From assembly GCA_946902875.1 (NCBI GenBank), contig OX336355.1, forward strand, positions 7,771,347-7,835,346: a stretch of 64,000 nt of DNA, in the 5' to 3' direction. How positions within the stretch are numbered: the first letter of the stretch is position 1; each line of letters opens with the position of its first letter. The notes beneath the pieces are model-generated. The model saw nothing but the letters and a program-made list of their open reading frames with translations, had not been told where the DNA came from and ran no database searches. Origin of the DNA: Nematopogon swammerdamellus (Eukaryota > Arthropoda > Insecta > Lepidoptera > Adelidae). Of the stretch, positions 13,901 through 22,738 are shown one piece after another. The position numbers and the translations under genes are program-made.

Positions 13901-16900
13901 CACTCATTCAATAATTTTAGAAAAAAGGCTCGACCAAATGGGTTCTGTGTGTGGCACCTAGTTTCCACAAGAACAAGGTGGGATAGGCTGATATAGTGGA
14001 TGTAGTAAGTGATGAAGCAAACCACGGCAGACTCCATAACAATTGTTTTTTTATTAATATTATAAAATCTGGCCAAAGCTCTATTTTAGGGTCCCATAGT
14101 CAGCGATTCTGGATTATAAAATCGGTCTATAAAAGATGTCTTTCTAACCGTTCTGCCTAACACAGTCGACTAACACTGTGAACAGATTTTTTAATCTTAT
14201 AAAATGTAACGCTTTTATAAAATGAATTTTTGTCTGAAAAAAAAAGGTGTGTGCACATACACGCGTTAGAAGTTATACTTCTTTGGCTTAATCCTCTCTC
14301 TCCTCCTCCCCCCTCTGCCCAACAATAATATAAATAATTTGTATGTGGTGACGTTAACACTTTTTCTGAGTTTACTCCCCATTTTCATAACACGCCTAAA
14401 GAAGTATAACTTCAAAAAAAAATACAATCACTCTACATACTCTCACATCAATGTATTCTGGTTTGTCTCTTCGATTTGGTCAAATTCCAGCTGATCTCAA
14501 TGTGTAAACAGTAAATCAAAATCAATACTGAAGGGTGGCTACTAATGATTGAGTTGATTCAATGTAATTATAAGATAAACGAACAGACACACAGACAATA
14601 AATAGGTAGAGAAATAGCCACTAAATTGCTATGCATCTTCTGTAGAGTGTTTTCATTTTACGAAGGCACGCGGGGTACGAGGTAGGAAGTGGTGCGAGAG
14701 GCGACCACGCGGAGCTCAGTAGGTAGAGAACGAACTCGGTGCCCGGTCGGTACACACGTTCTACACGTCTCCGCGTCGCTCCGTCGAACCGAGTCGTTCC
14801 CTACTGAGCTCCGCGGTCTCACACCACTTCCTACCTCATAACCCTCGTGCCTTCGTAAAATGAAAACACTCTACCTAAGTATATAATATAATCACGCATT
14901 TAATTGCAGATATCAAAAGCTCACCTCCGGATTTCGTCGACTTGTTGCTCCTCGGGCAACTCAACCGCAGTGAAAAGCTGCTGCTCTCCTTCACGGCCAA
15001 ATACTCCACCCGGGATCTTTCTAAGTATGCAAACATTTTACATGTTACCAAAATTTTGCCTTCAACTTCCAGAGCACTTTGTCGGGTCAAATGCCTTCCA
15101 GCAGACCTGATCGTGTCTGAGTTCACCAGTTTAATACAATAAAATCTGCACGTGTTTGACATAATTGTATATGTAATTTCATTAACAATAAGGGACCATT
15201 TAGTTTATTGAGATAGCTTCAGTATTTTAGGAGATAATTCAGTTTGCATCAAGGTCGAAGCAGGGGGTGGAACAAGCGTGGCGGCGGGTCGCGACGCTTG
15301 TTTTTTTTATTTACAGTTGTTGAAACATTTACAAATACTGTAAAATCTGTTTTTTATTAGAGATACAAAATTAAAATTTTCCTGGGTTGCCAGAATTGTA
15401 ATTCTGACCAGTAAAAAAATGTTTAGGCATTGTTAAAAAAAAACATGTATGTGAAATTTTTTTATTTACTACTACAGAAAATTAAATAATGTCAATAAAT
15501 AGTTTAACTCCATTCATATGGAAAATGGAAGCTGTGCACAGGCCGTTGACCTGATCTTCGGCATGGATATCTCTTCCAGTAAAGCAATGGTAGCAAATTC
15601 ACTTGAACGGACAAACACACGGCAACACGTTTATAATTTTGTAATTAAAAATAAGCTGCCACCATTATTTTTAAGTGTGACTTTTGTACAGACCTGCCAA
15701 AACAGACCCTCGAATTAAAATTGGAGCATGAACTAACACGACAAAATAATTTAAATATGAGTAAGAACCTCAAAAACTTCTTTAGTACACTGGCGATTGT
15801 ATACACGGAGTAGTTGTCGACGTTGACGAGCCGGCCGCTCTGCAGGAAGTGGATCAGCTTCTTCATGGCGCCCTGGTGACCGGGCGCGCGGAACACGTCC
15901 CGACGCAGCGGAGCCTCCTTGTTCAGCTTTAGGATTAGCACCTGCGTACCCATTTAAATTACATTATTTAAATTAACCCTTTACTTTCAACTAATTAATA
16001 TAAAGTTGCGGCTACATTTCCATGTCATTTTTACTGTGCGAAAATTCGCGAAATCTGACACACCCATAAATTTCAATATTTAGATAAATGAGTCATCTAG
16101 TTGCAAAATCCGCTACAATGAATTTTGACTCAAATTGACCTATAAATTGGGTTTAAATCTGTGTGTAAACGCAAACAGTTCCGTCCATACAATTTGTGTC
16201 TAAACCTGCTACTTTGTTTACAAAATGTATCATAAAGTTGATAGTTTGCCGAAAAATCCGCTATACTTAGAAGTGTGTGTGGCATGGCATCGTTGGCATA
16301 ACCTGCCAGAGACGAGAAATTGTTTTATTCGTTTCTGAACATTTTGCCAAAACTGTTATGGCGGGTTTTGTAGGTAACTAGACAACTCAAATAATGAATT
16401 CAGATCAATAAACTCTATTCACATTTATAGCCAATTAAATTACCCACAAAATTATGTAAAACAAGCGAGGACTCATTTAGAAGCACAGATGGATTTTTAG
16501 AACTGCAGGAAAAACAAAATGTGCTCGAAATTTTTTTCTGAATTTTTCTAAAATAATTTTGACAATTTCCGCATACAAGACTAGAAACCAGATCACAATC
16601 CTGCCAGAAATGAAGTACCTAGGTAAAAATTTACAGTAACCAAAATAATTGTTTTATTTTTTCCTCTGCATATTTGTACCGTGTTCTATATACGGAAGGC
16701 AATGGTTTTGTATCTGTACAACCACCATTCTCACTCGGTTCTAATAAGAAACATTCATTGAAGTTGCTATTAGCGATATTTTTCGACGCGGACTTTTGGG
16801 GGCTGGCCGGCCCCATCGGAAGCTAAGTTAAATTAAATTTTAACACGCTGTATGCCGACCATCCAGGTAAGCGGTGTTGTGCTGCAAGAACTGGTAAATT

Positions 16901-18490
16901 ACAGTACAACACCGACCACCAAAGTTACGCAAATTATTAGGACAAAATAATTATTAAGCAGCAAGTAAGGCACGAAGACCCACCTGCTGCATGACCCTTT
17001 AACACGGCATCTTGTCCTTATTCCCTACCAACATTACTAATAAATATAACTTCTAAAAAGGGGCTAATGATGTGAGAATTGTTTGGGTGCGCTGTAGTAT
17101 AAGGCCTGCTAATTAGAAAATTGCTGGTAGCTGGGACTGGTAGGTGAGGGTCTAAGGAACTATTACCAAAAAGAATTTTTTGCCGGAAATGCATAGTTTC
17201 GGAGAAAAAACATTTTGAATTTTTTTTTTTTTCATACAAAATAAATTTTCGATTTTTTGTTTTTTTTTTTTTAATTGCACCAAAACATTTATTTTGAATA
17301 GGAATTTATGCAAAAACGACATGCGCCGCCTCAACATTAGGTTAGGGTAACCATCAAAACATTCACCCATACCACTTCCCTTGTTTTTACATACATTTAT
17401 AGGGTGCGCTGTAGTATAAGTGCACATAATTAGAAAATTGCTGGTAGCTGGGACTGGTAGGCGAGGGTCTAAGGAACTATTACCAAAAATATTTTAATTC
17501 CGGAAATACATACATAGTTTCGGAGAAAAAAAATTTTGAAAAAAAATGTTTTCATACAAAATAAATTTTTGATCTTTTGTTTTTTTTTTTAAATGCACCA
17601 AAACATTTATTTTGAATAGGAATTTATGCAAAAACGACATGCGCCGCCTCAAAATTAGGTTAGGGTTAATTTATAGAAGATGCGTCGCGCGACGCATCTT
17701 CTATAAATTAACCCTAGTTATTTTTTTTTAAACCATCAAAACATTCACCCATACCACTTCCCTTGTTTTTACATACATTTATATTAAAAAACAATGTTTT
17801 GGTGCCTTAAAAAAAAATTATTTTGTATGGGAAAATTTTTTTTCTCCGAAACTACGCATTTCCGGCAAAAAATATTTTTGGTAATAGTTCCTTAGACCCT
17901 CACCTACCAGTCCCAGCTACCAGCAATTTTCTAATTAGCAGGCCTTATACTACAGCAGACCCAATTGTTCTTTTATGCGATACCAACAATACTGGCATAG
18001 GTTTCCCCATAATGTTTGGTGTGATGGATAAATTATGCATTACATTCTTTCGTATGGCCCATCAGCGTGATGCCGGCACTTCACTTGGCTTAGCGTATTC
18101 GTGTATTTGGCAAAAATTTCCGTTTCGTCTCCCTTTAATGGCTTGTTTAGAGCGAGATAAAACTAAAATGTTTGCAACAAACACGAATACACTAAGCCAA
18201 GTGAAGTGCCGGCATAAAAAGCAGAGGTGTTCTACGAACTCTCTAATAGTAAGTTTTTTTTTTCTTTAGTAAATTCAACCGGTTCATAAAATATAAACAG
18301 ACAGAATGGTACCCACAAGCAAGGGACCCGGAATGTCGTTCTTGCAGACCTCGTTCAGTGGCACCCCGAATTTGACTTTCTCCAGGCGTCGCGGGTAGGG
18401 CACCGCCCCGTTCCCTGCGTGCCCACACGACGTGACCACGCTCCCGAGTGTCGCCGCGCGCCGGTGCATTCGCCGCGCCCAGCTGCTCAT
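1972..18490 (-). CDS. RhoGAP-domain GTPase-activating protein, 7 exons, 3' end outside window
   Basis: Predicted GTPase-activating protein for Rho-family GTPases, acting in the cytoplasm or at membranes. Coding exons in transcript order: 18490-18317, 15941-15769, 15020-14925, 12111-12020, 7730-7621, 3394-3211, 2049-1972 (302 codons so far). All junctions are AG/GT and phases agree throughout (0, 2, 2, 1, 0, 1, then 1 at the end). The RhoGAP domain starts near residue 37 (KFGVPLNEVC). The arginine finger is probably Arg76 in DVFRAPGHQG. Other family blocks are YTIASVLKKFLRKIPGG, LLVLLFGTFRVMASN and GMTSEALGVSVAPSFF. After the domain comes EEWIC-like sequence (VRDEWICSF) and a PPPP stretch. The start is the ATG at 18490; TTGTAG just upstream could instead be an acceptor, so an earlier coding exon is possible. 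The exon 6 donor GTCAGT was chosen over GTATTT four bases further because only it keeps phase with exon 7. The first four intron boundaries are the firmest. Blocks recall the TAGAP/ARHGAP20-like group, but I cannot name an ortholog. Confidence 0.85.
2050..2981. other. RhoGAP intron 6, AT-rich
   Basis: No exon is seen. At about 2935-2972 a GGGCCGAGCCGCGGGC stretch resembles a Helitron 3' hairpin, without a clean CTAG end. Confidence 0.35.
2982..3070. repeat. (CATA)n microsatellite
   Basis: Interrupted runs of the tetranucleotide CATA, broken by CATC units, about 90 bp. It lies in RhoGAP intron 6, about 140 bp from the exon 6 donor. Slippage polymorphism would be expected. Confidence 0.9.
3074..3204 (-). 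repeat. Dispersed repeat of the ACGCTGTAT/GGTGTTGTGCTGCAAG family
   Basis: Shares CACGCTGTAT, AATCGGGGTAAGCAGAGTAA, a TGTTGTGCT..AAGAACT block and AGCACAACACC with 9808-9950 and 16841-17010. The end near the exon 6 donor is only a few bases from the splice site, so the repeat forms the start of RhoGAP intron 6. I assign the minus strand because a head module precedes this body in that direction at 35508. Confidence 0.6.
3395..7620. other. RhoGAP intron 5
   Basis: Over 4 kb of AT-rich DNA. I recognise one LINE tail (3988-4103) and a T run near 6700. Around 4900-5000 there is a tRNA-B-box-like GGTTCTAATTCC that may be a decayed SINE head. The open frames here show no family resemblance and average spacer composition. 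Confidence 0.4.
3988..4103 (+). mobile_element. RTE-like LINE 3' tail with TGATGA repeat
   Basis: Encodes the end of an RTE-type reverse transcriptase protein (TRWWRALGETYVQQW-like: RVWWRALGETYVQQWTDTG), then a run of TGATGATGATG. This is the typical truncated 3' remnant left by target-primed insertion. Confidence 0.65.
8030..8425 (+). mobile_element. RTE-like LINE C-terminal remnant
   Basis: Translation across frames gives pieces of the conserved end of an RTE-type ORF2: [53 protein letters not shown]. The frame is broken by small indels, and the tail is a CTGACTGACTGA repeat. Related copies lie at 46355-46530, 54590-55045 and 61683-61797. Confidence 0.75.
8485..8956. mobile_element. hAT-type MITE, 472 bp, with 8-bp target duplication
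   Basis: Terminal inverted repeats CAGGGATGGGCAAACT and AGTTTGTCCATCCCTG enclose a non-coding body with GCGGGCC motifs near both ends (CGCGGGCC on the left, GGCCCGCGGGCC on the right). The flanks carry a perfect 8-bp duplication GTCTATAC at 8477-8484 and 8957-8964, as expected for hAT transposases. No transposase frame is inside, so it is non-autonomous. It lies in RhoGAP intron 4. Confidence 0.92.
9500..9788. repeat. Dispersed repeat ending CGAGTCCGACTCACACTTGG
   Basis: Contains TTCCGTATCC..ACGG, a CTGTCTGTCC run, TGTATCTCATGAACCGTAAT, TTTTCACAGA and the terminal GCGCGAGTCCGACTC. The same blocks recur at 53750-53950, 55045-55080 and, reversed, at 57890-58240. This family is common in insect genomes; I cannot place it in a superfamily. 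Confidence 0.6.
9808..9950 (-). repeat. Dispersed repeat, ACGCTGTAT family
   Basis: Second copy of the repeat at 3074-3204, with the blocks CACGCTGTAT, AATCGGGGGTAAGCAGAGTA and GTTGTGCTGCAAGAACT and the inverted pair GGTGTTGTGCTG / CAGCACAACAC. Confidence 0.6.
10006..10217 (+). mobile_element. Short Helitron-like fragment
   Basis: Starts with ATAATAAAATCCAACG and CTGTCTGTCTG, continues with CTTATAACTCGAGAACC and ends with the hairpin-bearing GGGCGGAGCCGCGGGC followed by ACAGCTTG. This is the 5'/3' layout of short lepidopteran Helitrons, but the final CTTG instead of CTAG makes the boundary uncertain. Confidence 0.55.
10348..10766 (-). mobile_element. Full-length tRNA-headed SINE (family A)
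   Basis: Read on the minus strand, it opens with a tRNA-like head: GGTGGCCGAGTGGTT (A box) and GGTTCGAATCC-type B box (ATGTTCGAATCCGG), the pattern of a Leu/Ser-type tRNA. The body contains CCGAACGGTG in reverse, the core CCTACCACCTAGTAAGG and the GTGCCATACCGG block, and it ends in an A tail (T run 10348-10360). It would be transcribed by RNA polymerase III and moved by a LINE enzyme. It is the reference copy for family A in this window. Confidence 0.88.
11655..11940 (-). pseudogene. CR1/Jockey-like LINE reverse-transcriptase C-terminus remnant
   Basis: The minus strand reads IKVWNGLPGNIFPYSYN..FKSLVNTL, which resembles the conserved C-terminal WNSLP..FK block of CR1/Jockey-clade polyproteins. 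No upstream polymerase domain is present, so it is a 5'-truncated insertion. The bases at 63090-63130 resemble its 3' part. Confidence 0.6.
12113..12418. repeat. 19-bp minisatellite next to RhoGAP exon 4
   Basis: About 16 tandem copies of a 19-bp unit close to CTGTCAATCTACAACATTC. On the gene (minus) strand each unit carries TTGACAG, the same hexamer-plus-one that forms the actual 3' splice site of exon 4 (TTTTGACAG before base 12111). The array directly abuts the acceptor inside intron 3. Confidence 0.93.
12419..14641. other. RhoGAP intron 3, unassigned part
   Basis: AT-rich intronic DNA. A 68-codon plus-strand frame at 13268-13474 has balanced composition but no family resemblance. Nothing else is supported. 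Confidence 0.3.
14642..14874. mobile_element. Foldback element, 233 bp
   Basis: Two long inverted arms (about 100 bp, with small indels) share GTAGAGTGTTTTCATTTTAC, GAAGGCACG, GAGGTAGGAAGTGGTG and GCGGAGCTCAGTAGG. The right end lies 49 bp from the donor of RhoGAP exon 3, inside intron 3. It encodes nothing and looks like a foldback MITE of unknown superfamily. Confidence 0.85.
15977..16827. mobile_element. Possible piggyBac-like element between TTAA sites
   Basis: The stretch is bounded by TTAA at 15973-15976 and 16828-16831. The ends CCCTTTACTTTC and GGAAGCTAAG are weakly inverted. Near the right end is the motif GGGGGCTGGCCGGCCCC plus GCTATTAGCGATA, found again at 56005-56065 and 57400-57450. 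There is no transposase. The boundaries are tentative. It lies in RhoGAP intron 1. Confidence 0.4.
16841..17010 (-). repeat. Dispersed repeat, ACGCTGTAT family, with SINE-like continuation
   Basis: Third copy of the family at 3074 and 9808, here followed on the plus strand by GACCCACCTGCTGCATGACCC and GGCATCTTGTCCTTAT. Read in reverse, these match the segment joined to the GGCGACTAAGGG module at 35580-35770, so the family probably represents a SINE or LINE tail with that head. Confidence 0.6.
17085..17962. mobile_element. Large inverted-repeat element with a duplicated left arm, 878 bp
   Basis: Outer ends GGGTGCGCTGTAGTATAAGG and its inverse CCTTATACTACAGCAGACCC. Flanks AATTGTTT (17077-17084) and AATTGTTC (17963-17970) form a 7-8 bp target duplication. 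The left arm occurs twice in direct order (17085 and 17402), then a 56-bp perfect palindrome at 17661-17716, then one inverted arm. The arms share GCTGGTAGCTGGGACTGGTA and a TTTCGGAGAAAAA block. A partial copy lies at 54174-54425. Long arms and 8-bp duplications recall Mutator-like elements, but this is inference. Confidence 0.85.
17661..17716. repeat. Perfect 56-bp palindrome
   Basis: Spacer-less inverted repeat centred between 17688 and 17689 (half-site GATGCGTCGC next to its complement, outer ends TAGGGTTAA/TTAACCCTA). It is the core of the surrounding element. The 54302-54358 copy is imperfect by comparison. Confidence 0.95.
18070..18215. mobile_element. 146-bp MITE, copy 1
   Basis: Termini ATGCCGGCACTTCACTTGG and its inverse, with inverted arms of roughly 35 bp, and a short core with TTTAATGGCTTGTTTAGAGC. 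It is nearly identical to 22739-22884 and in the same orientation. It lies in RhoGAP intron 1, close to exon 1. Confidence 0.9.
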
Positions 18491-20408
18491 TTTCACCTAC
18501 AATTAGCACAGACTCCGCGCTCTCGCTCCGCTAATCCACGGCACTTCACTTCATCACTTCACATCGTTTCCTCCATTCGGTCACAGCCGCTGAACCAGGA
18601 ATATCGACGACACATTCCCGAAGCACAACGGCGGCGCTCCTCAAGTCACCTCAGAAACCAAACATCAAACACGAAAGAAAAGGTGAGATTGACCAACCAA
18701 CCAACAATCTTTGCCAACAATACGAACCTGAACCAACCGTGACCACAGACCAACCAACAAACAAAACCAACCAACATGGATCAAACAAATCAAAGACCCA
18801 AAGAGAATATAACCGCAAAGACCCACAGACCACAGATTACTAATTTTGTATGTGTGCACTCCCTCGGTCATAGAGTAACTTATAGGCCCTCGGTCCCTCC
18901 AAAGAAGTGACTCTGTGTCCTGTCCCGACGATGCGTACCTACTGACGTAATAAATACTGACACGAGACTACACGCTCAATATTTATCACAATACGAGGGA
19001 TCATCAGTACGGAATTGGGAAATCTAGAAATCCTGTGATAAATACTGTAATCCGTCAATACACTAGCCTACACGATCATTAAATACCACGCACGATATGG
19101 CGTAATATCTGTGGACCACAGTAATTATTGAACGTGTAGCCTTCGCCTTTGAGTTCAGATAGGTGACAGTGGCGCCATAATATTCGCACTTACCAAAGAG
19201 AATACAACCACTTAGTCGTGGGGAATATATTATACAGCAGGCAACATATTATATTATAAATTTACAGCATTTATAACGTTAGAAATATTCCACCACATCT
19301 GCTGTTTGCTGTAATTCTGTTTTGCTATTTATCTCGTACGTACCGCCATCTAATTGATATAATAAAAATTATTTGTTGTAGCCTGTAGGTATTTGAAGCT
19401 CTCGCTCGATAGAGGGCAGTGTTTATAGTATTTTGTAACTTAACCCTTAATGCAATGACTTAAGGTTACATTTTAAATAAATAAATAAAACAGCAGACTC
19501 GCACGTTGGAAATATATCATAGACTAGACTGTTGTTTGTTAGAAAGAGCAACCATAAACAGCAGACTGGCACGTTAGAAATATATTATAATTCTGCCTGC
19601 TGTATTCCCGTGATATAATATTTATCTCATATTTCAATTATGCTAGTTATTCCAACAGCGTTAGGTTCAAATTCCAACACCACCAAAAACAGCATTCTAA
19701 CGATACAGCACTTTAAAACAGCTGCGATATAAAAACAGCAGATCAATATAACGTGTTGTTGAAAAACAGCCGTCTACAACCACTGTACCTTTTCCCAATC
19801 AAGGTATTGGTAGTGCCTCTGTGCTTACTCCTGGGTATATTTGATTGGAACGAAAGTGAAAGAATGTCTTCCTGTGCTCGCCGCTATAGTGATGTGACCA
19901 ATCATCAATAATTAATCGTATAACCACAGAGAAACGACAATAGGGAAGGGTAGGTATATCTCGCATTTTGAAGCTTTGAAGAATGATCGCAAAAATAATA
20001 CGAGGCAGAAATTGTAATCGTGTGTCTAAATGTGGAACAGAGATAATAATTTTTTATGTTATGTCATGTGGTACCTACGGTAAGAAGTTGTTTTGAATGT
20101 TTGTTTCGAATAGTAAATATCTACACTTTTGTAATATTTATTATTTAATTCAATTACAAAATAAAATAGGAACTAAAACTACTTATCAAATTCAAATTAC
20201 ATTATAAATCAACAATACTGATTTATTTTTAAACTTTACAAATATTAGACTAAATTCTTTCGGACCATCACTTCTAAAAGAACTGTCAAAAACCAGCAAT
20301 TTGCCGGCTCCGCGTTCATTGCGGTTTGCGGCTCTTTTTTCAATTTGCGGAATTTGCAGTAAATACAATATTACTTACGCTTAGTTCATTAAATTTGATC
20401 TCCAACTT
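18491..20408. promoter_or_regulatory. Divergent intergenic region between RhoGAP and DDX43-like genes
   Basis: About 1.9 kb between two divergently read genes, so it should hold both promoters and 5' untranslated parts. I see no clear TATA box. Motifs of the type ACAGCAGA..GCACGTT(A/G)GAAATATAT recur at about 19262-19300, 19492-19525 and 19558-19595. The stretch near 20300-20360 is locally GC-richer (TTGCCGGCTCCGCG, TTGCGGTTTGCGGC) and is the best place for the helicase promoter. No exon was recognised. Confidence 0.45.
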
Positions 20409-20438
20409 ATGTGTGTAGTTATTCTGTCCGTAAATTGA
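20409..20438 (+). promoter_or_regulatory. Nine-codon upstream ORF before the helicase gene
   Basis: An ATG at 20409 opens a short frame that stops with TGA at 20436-20438, 16 bases before the helicase ATG. If the transcript includes this stretch, it could dampen translation. The start context is weak compared with ACCATGG at the main start. Confidence 0.4.
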
Positions 20439-20454
20439 GGAAAAGAGGGATACC

Positions 20455-22518
20455 ATGGATGAATGGGAGGAATCTGAGTCGGCTCAGTCCGTGTTCCCTT
20501 CCACGACGTACACGCGTGGTGGCGGCGGACGAGGCCGATTCAGCGGTCGCGGCGGAGAACGAGGAGGCCGCGGTGGCGACCGAAGTCGAGGCGGCGACCG
20601 AAACCGCGGCCAGGGCGGTCGCTCCGACGATTACAATTGGCGCAACGGTGAGCGAACTGAACGAGCACCGCGCGGCGGCGGCGGCGGAGCCTGGGGCGGC
20701 AGGGGCGGCGGGAGCGGAGGTGGAGGCGGAGGAGCCTGCACCCGTACGATCACTGTACCCTCTAGCAAAGTCGGCCGGATCATCGGTAAGGGTGGCTCAA
20801 AGATTCGCGATCTAGAGTTCGAATCTAGCGCCTCGATCAAAATCGGCGACTCGGGAGGTCCCGAGACCGATGTCACCTTGAGCGGCGCCGATGAGGAAGC
20901 ACTGCGACGCGCGGAGGAACTCATCGACGGACTGATGGAAGACTTTAAGCCTCGCGAACCGCGTGCGGCCCGCAACACGTACGACAATGACCCCGTCAGC
21001 GATTGTACATCAGTTATGCCCGACGGTGATGTCCAGATCAACTGGGACAAGGTGTATGCGGAGAGTGAGGCATACAACAATGAGAGGTGGGCCAAACTTC
21101 CGGCCATCGTCAAGGACTTCTACCGAGAGGACCCCGAAGTCACCAACATGAGCCCTACAGCCGTCGCGCGCTGGAGACTCGCCAACCACGACATCCAGGT
21201 GAAGAGAACCTTCGACGAGAAGCCCGGCCTGCGTCCGCTGCCAAACCCCGTGCTGACGTTCGAGCAGGCGTTCGCTGACTACCCGGATATCCTGACCGAA
21301 ATTTACAAGCAGGATTTCAAAACTCCTTCCCCGATTCAGAGCCAGGCTTGGCCGATTCTGCTACGCGGCGACGATTTGATAGGCATCGCACAGACGGGCA
21401 CCGGCAAAACGCTCGCCTTCCTCCTGCCCGCGCTCATCCATATAGACGGTCAGCCGACGCCGCGCGAGGACCGCGAGGGGCCCACCGTGCTCATCCTGGC
21501 GCCGACACGCGAGCTCGCTCTGCAAATAGACAGGGAGGTGTCCAAGTACAGCTACCGAGGAATCAAGTCTGCGTGCGTGTACGGCGGCGCCGACCGACGC
21601 TTGCAGATTCAAGTGGTGGCGAAGGGGGTCGACATTGTGATAGCTACGCCGGGCCGGTTCAACGACCTCGTGCTGGCGGGTCACCTAAAGGCGATCGCCT
21701 TCTCGTACATCGTTTTGGATGAAGCGGACCGTATGCTGGACATGGGATTTGAGCCACAGATACGCAAGTCTCTGTTCGACGTGCGGCCCAACCGGCAGAC
21801 GGTGATGACATCGGCGACTTGGCCGTCGGGCGTGCGCCGCCTCGCTGAGACGTACATGTGCGACCCCATACAGGTGAACGTGGGATCGCTGGACCTGGCT
21901 GCAGTGCACACGGTCACCCAGCAGATAGAGTTCTTAGAGGAGGACGACAAGGAGCAACGTCTCATGGAGTTCATCCTCAACATGCAGCCCACGGACAAGG
22001 TGATAGTGTTCTGCGGAAAGAAGGCGATGGCTAGTCACATCTTCACGGAGTTCGTATTGAAGGGCATCGAGTGCCAGGCGATCCACGGTGATCGCGACCA
22101 GAGCGACCGCGAGGCCGCACTCGAAGACATGGTGGATGGTAATGTGCGTATCCTGATTGCCACGGATGTAGCGTCGCGCGGTCTCGATATCCAAGACGTC
22201 ACGCACGTGATCAACTTGGACTTCCCGCGCAACATGGAGGAGTACGTGCATCGCGTTGGCCGGACAGGCCGCGCCGGCAAGACCGGCATCTCACTCTCCT
22301 TCATCACTAAGAGGGACTGGGCGAACGCGCGTGAGCTCATCTCCATTTTGCAAGAGGCAAATCAAGACGTGCCGGATGAATTGATGCAGATGGCGGACAG
22401 GTTCGAAGCGATGAAGCTGAGGCGCGATAGAGAGGGCGGGCCCAGGGGCGGAGGCCGCGGCGGCGGCCGCGGGGCGCGGCGCGACGGCGGGGGGTGGGGG
22501 GGAGGCGGACGCTGGTGA
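20455..22518 (+). CDS. KH-domain DEAD-box RNA helicase, DDX43-like, intronless
   Basis: ATP-dependent RNA helicase that remodels RNA, probably in germline or general RNP biology. The frame is 687 residues in one exon. Residues 20-93 are rich in RG/GG repeats; a KH domain follows at about 96-163 with the GKGG loop (IIGKGGSKI). The helicase core has the Q motif (Gln295 in TPSPIQSQ), Walker A AQTGTGKT (312-319), PTRELA (350-355), TPGR (398-401), DEAD (422-425), SAT (453-455), VIVFC (516-520), ATDVASRGLDI (569-579) and HRVGRTGR (599-606). The tail 660-687 is again RGG-rich and ends in Trp. KH followed by DEAD is the DDX43/DDX53 layout. The start ATG at 20455 sits in a strong ACCATGG context. The gene is GC-rich at third positions and lacks introns, unlike its neighbours, which could mean an old retrocopy or a naturally intronless gene; no poly-A relic was seen. 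All catalytic motifs are intact. Confidence 0.97.
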   Translation: MDEWEESESAQSVFPSTTYTRGGGGRGRFSGRGGERGGRGGDRSRGGDRNRGQGGRSDDYNWRNGERTERAPRGGGGGAWGGRGGGSGGGGGGACTRTITVPSSKVGRIIGKGGSKIRDLEFESSASIKIGDSGGPETDVTLSGADEEALRRAEELIDGLMEDFKPREPRAARNTYDNDPVSDCTSVMPDGDVQINWDKVYAESEAYNNERWAKLPAIVKDFYREDPEVTNMSPTAVARWRLANHDIQVKRTFDEKPGLRPLPNPVLTFEQAFADYPDILTEIYKQDFKTPSPIQSQAWPILLRGDDLIGIAQTGTGKTLAFLLPALIHIDGQPTPREDREGPTVLILAPTRELALQIDREVSKYSYRGIKSACVYGGADRRLQIQVVAKGVDIVIATPGRFNDLVLAGHLKAIAFSYIVLDEADRMLDMGFEPQIRKSLFDVRPNRQTVMTSATWPSGVRRLAETYMCDPIQVNVGSLDLAAVHTVTQQIEFLEEDDKEQRLMEFILNMQPTDKVIVFCGKKAMASHIFTEFVLKGIECQAIHGDRDQSDREAALEDMVDGNVRILIATDVASRGLDIQDVTHVINLDFPRNMEEYVHRVGRTGRAGKTGISLSFITKRDWANARELISILQEANQDVPDELMQMADRFEAMKLRRDREGGPRGGGRGGGRGARRDGGGWGGGGRW

Positions 22519-22738
22519 ACCACCCCTCACGTGAGTGAAGGCATCGACGAGCCTGCTGGCATATTTTTTCTTTAGAGCACTTAAAATAGTGACATTATAC
22601 CTGTATATTTCGAGACGTATGGATGCATCCATAGCTGTGTGATTTTAGTGAGAAAGCTATAATTAGTTTATATTTTTGTATGCGACTGTTTTGGCTATAA
22701 GCCTCAAGTGAAGTGAAGAAGTGTTGTGTTTTACTCTA
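22519..22738 (+). other. Probable 3' UTR of the helicase gene
   Basis: Non-coding, directly after the stop. A MITE (22739) lies within the likely 3' UTR if the AATAAA at 23159 is used. Confidence 0.5.

Noticed and set aside
14942..15142. Plus-strand frame beginning LLLLGQLNRSEKLLL, with splice-like borders
   Set aside because: The minus strand of the same bases encodes KIPGGVFGREGEQQLF, which fits the RhoGAP domain in phase with its neighbours.
20631..22632. Several long open frames on the minus strand and in other plus frames
   Set aside because: They are shadows of the GC-rich helicase coding sequence and have no family motifs.
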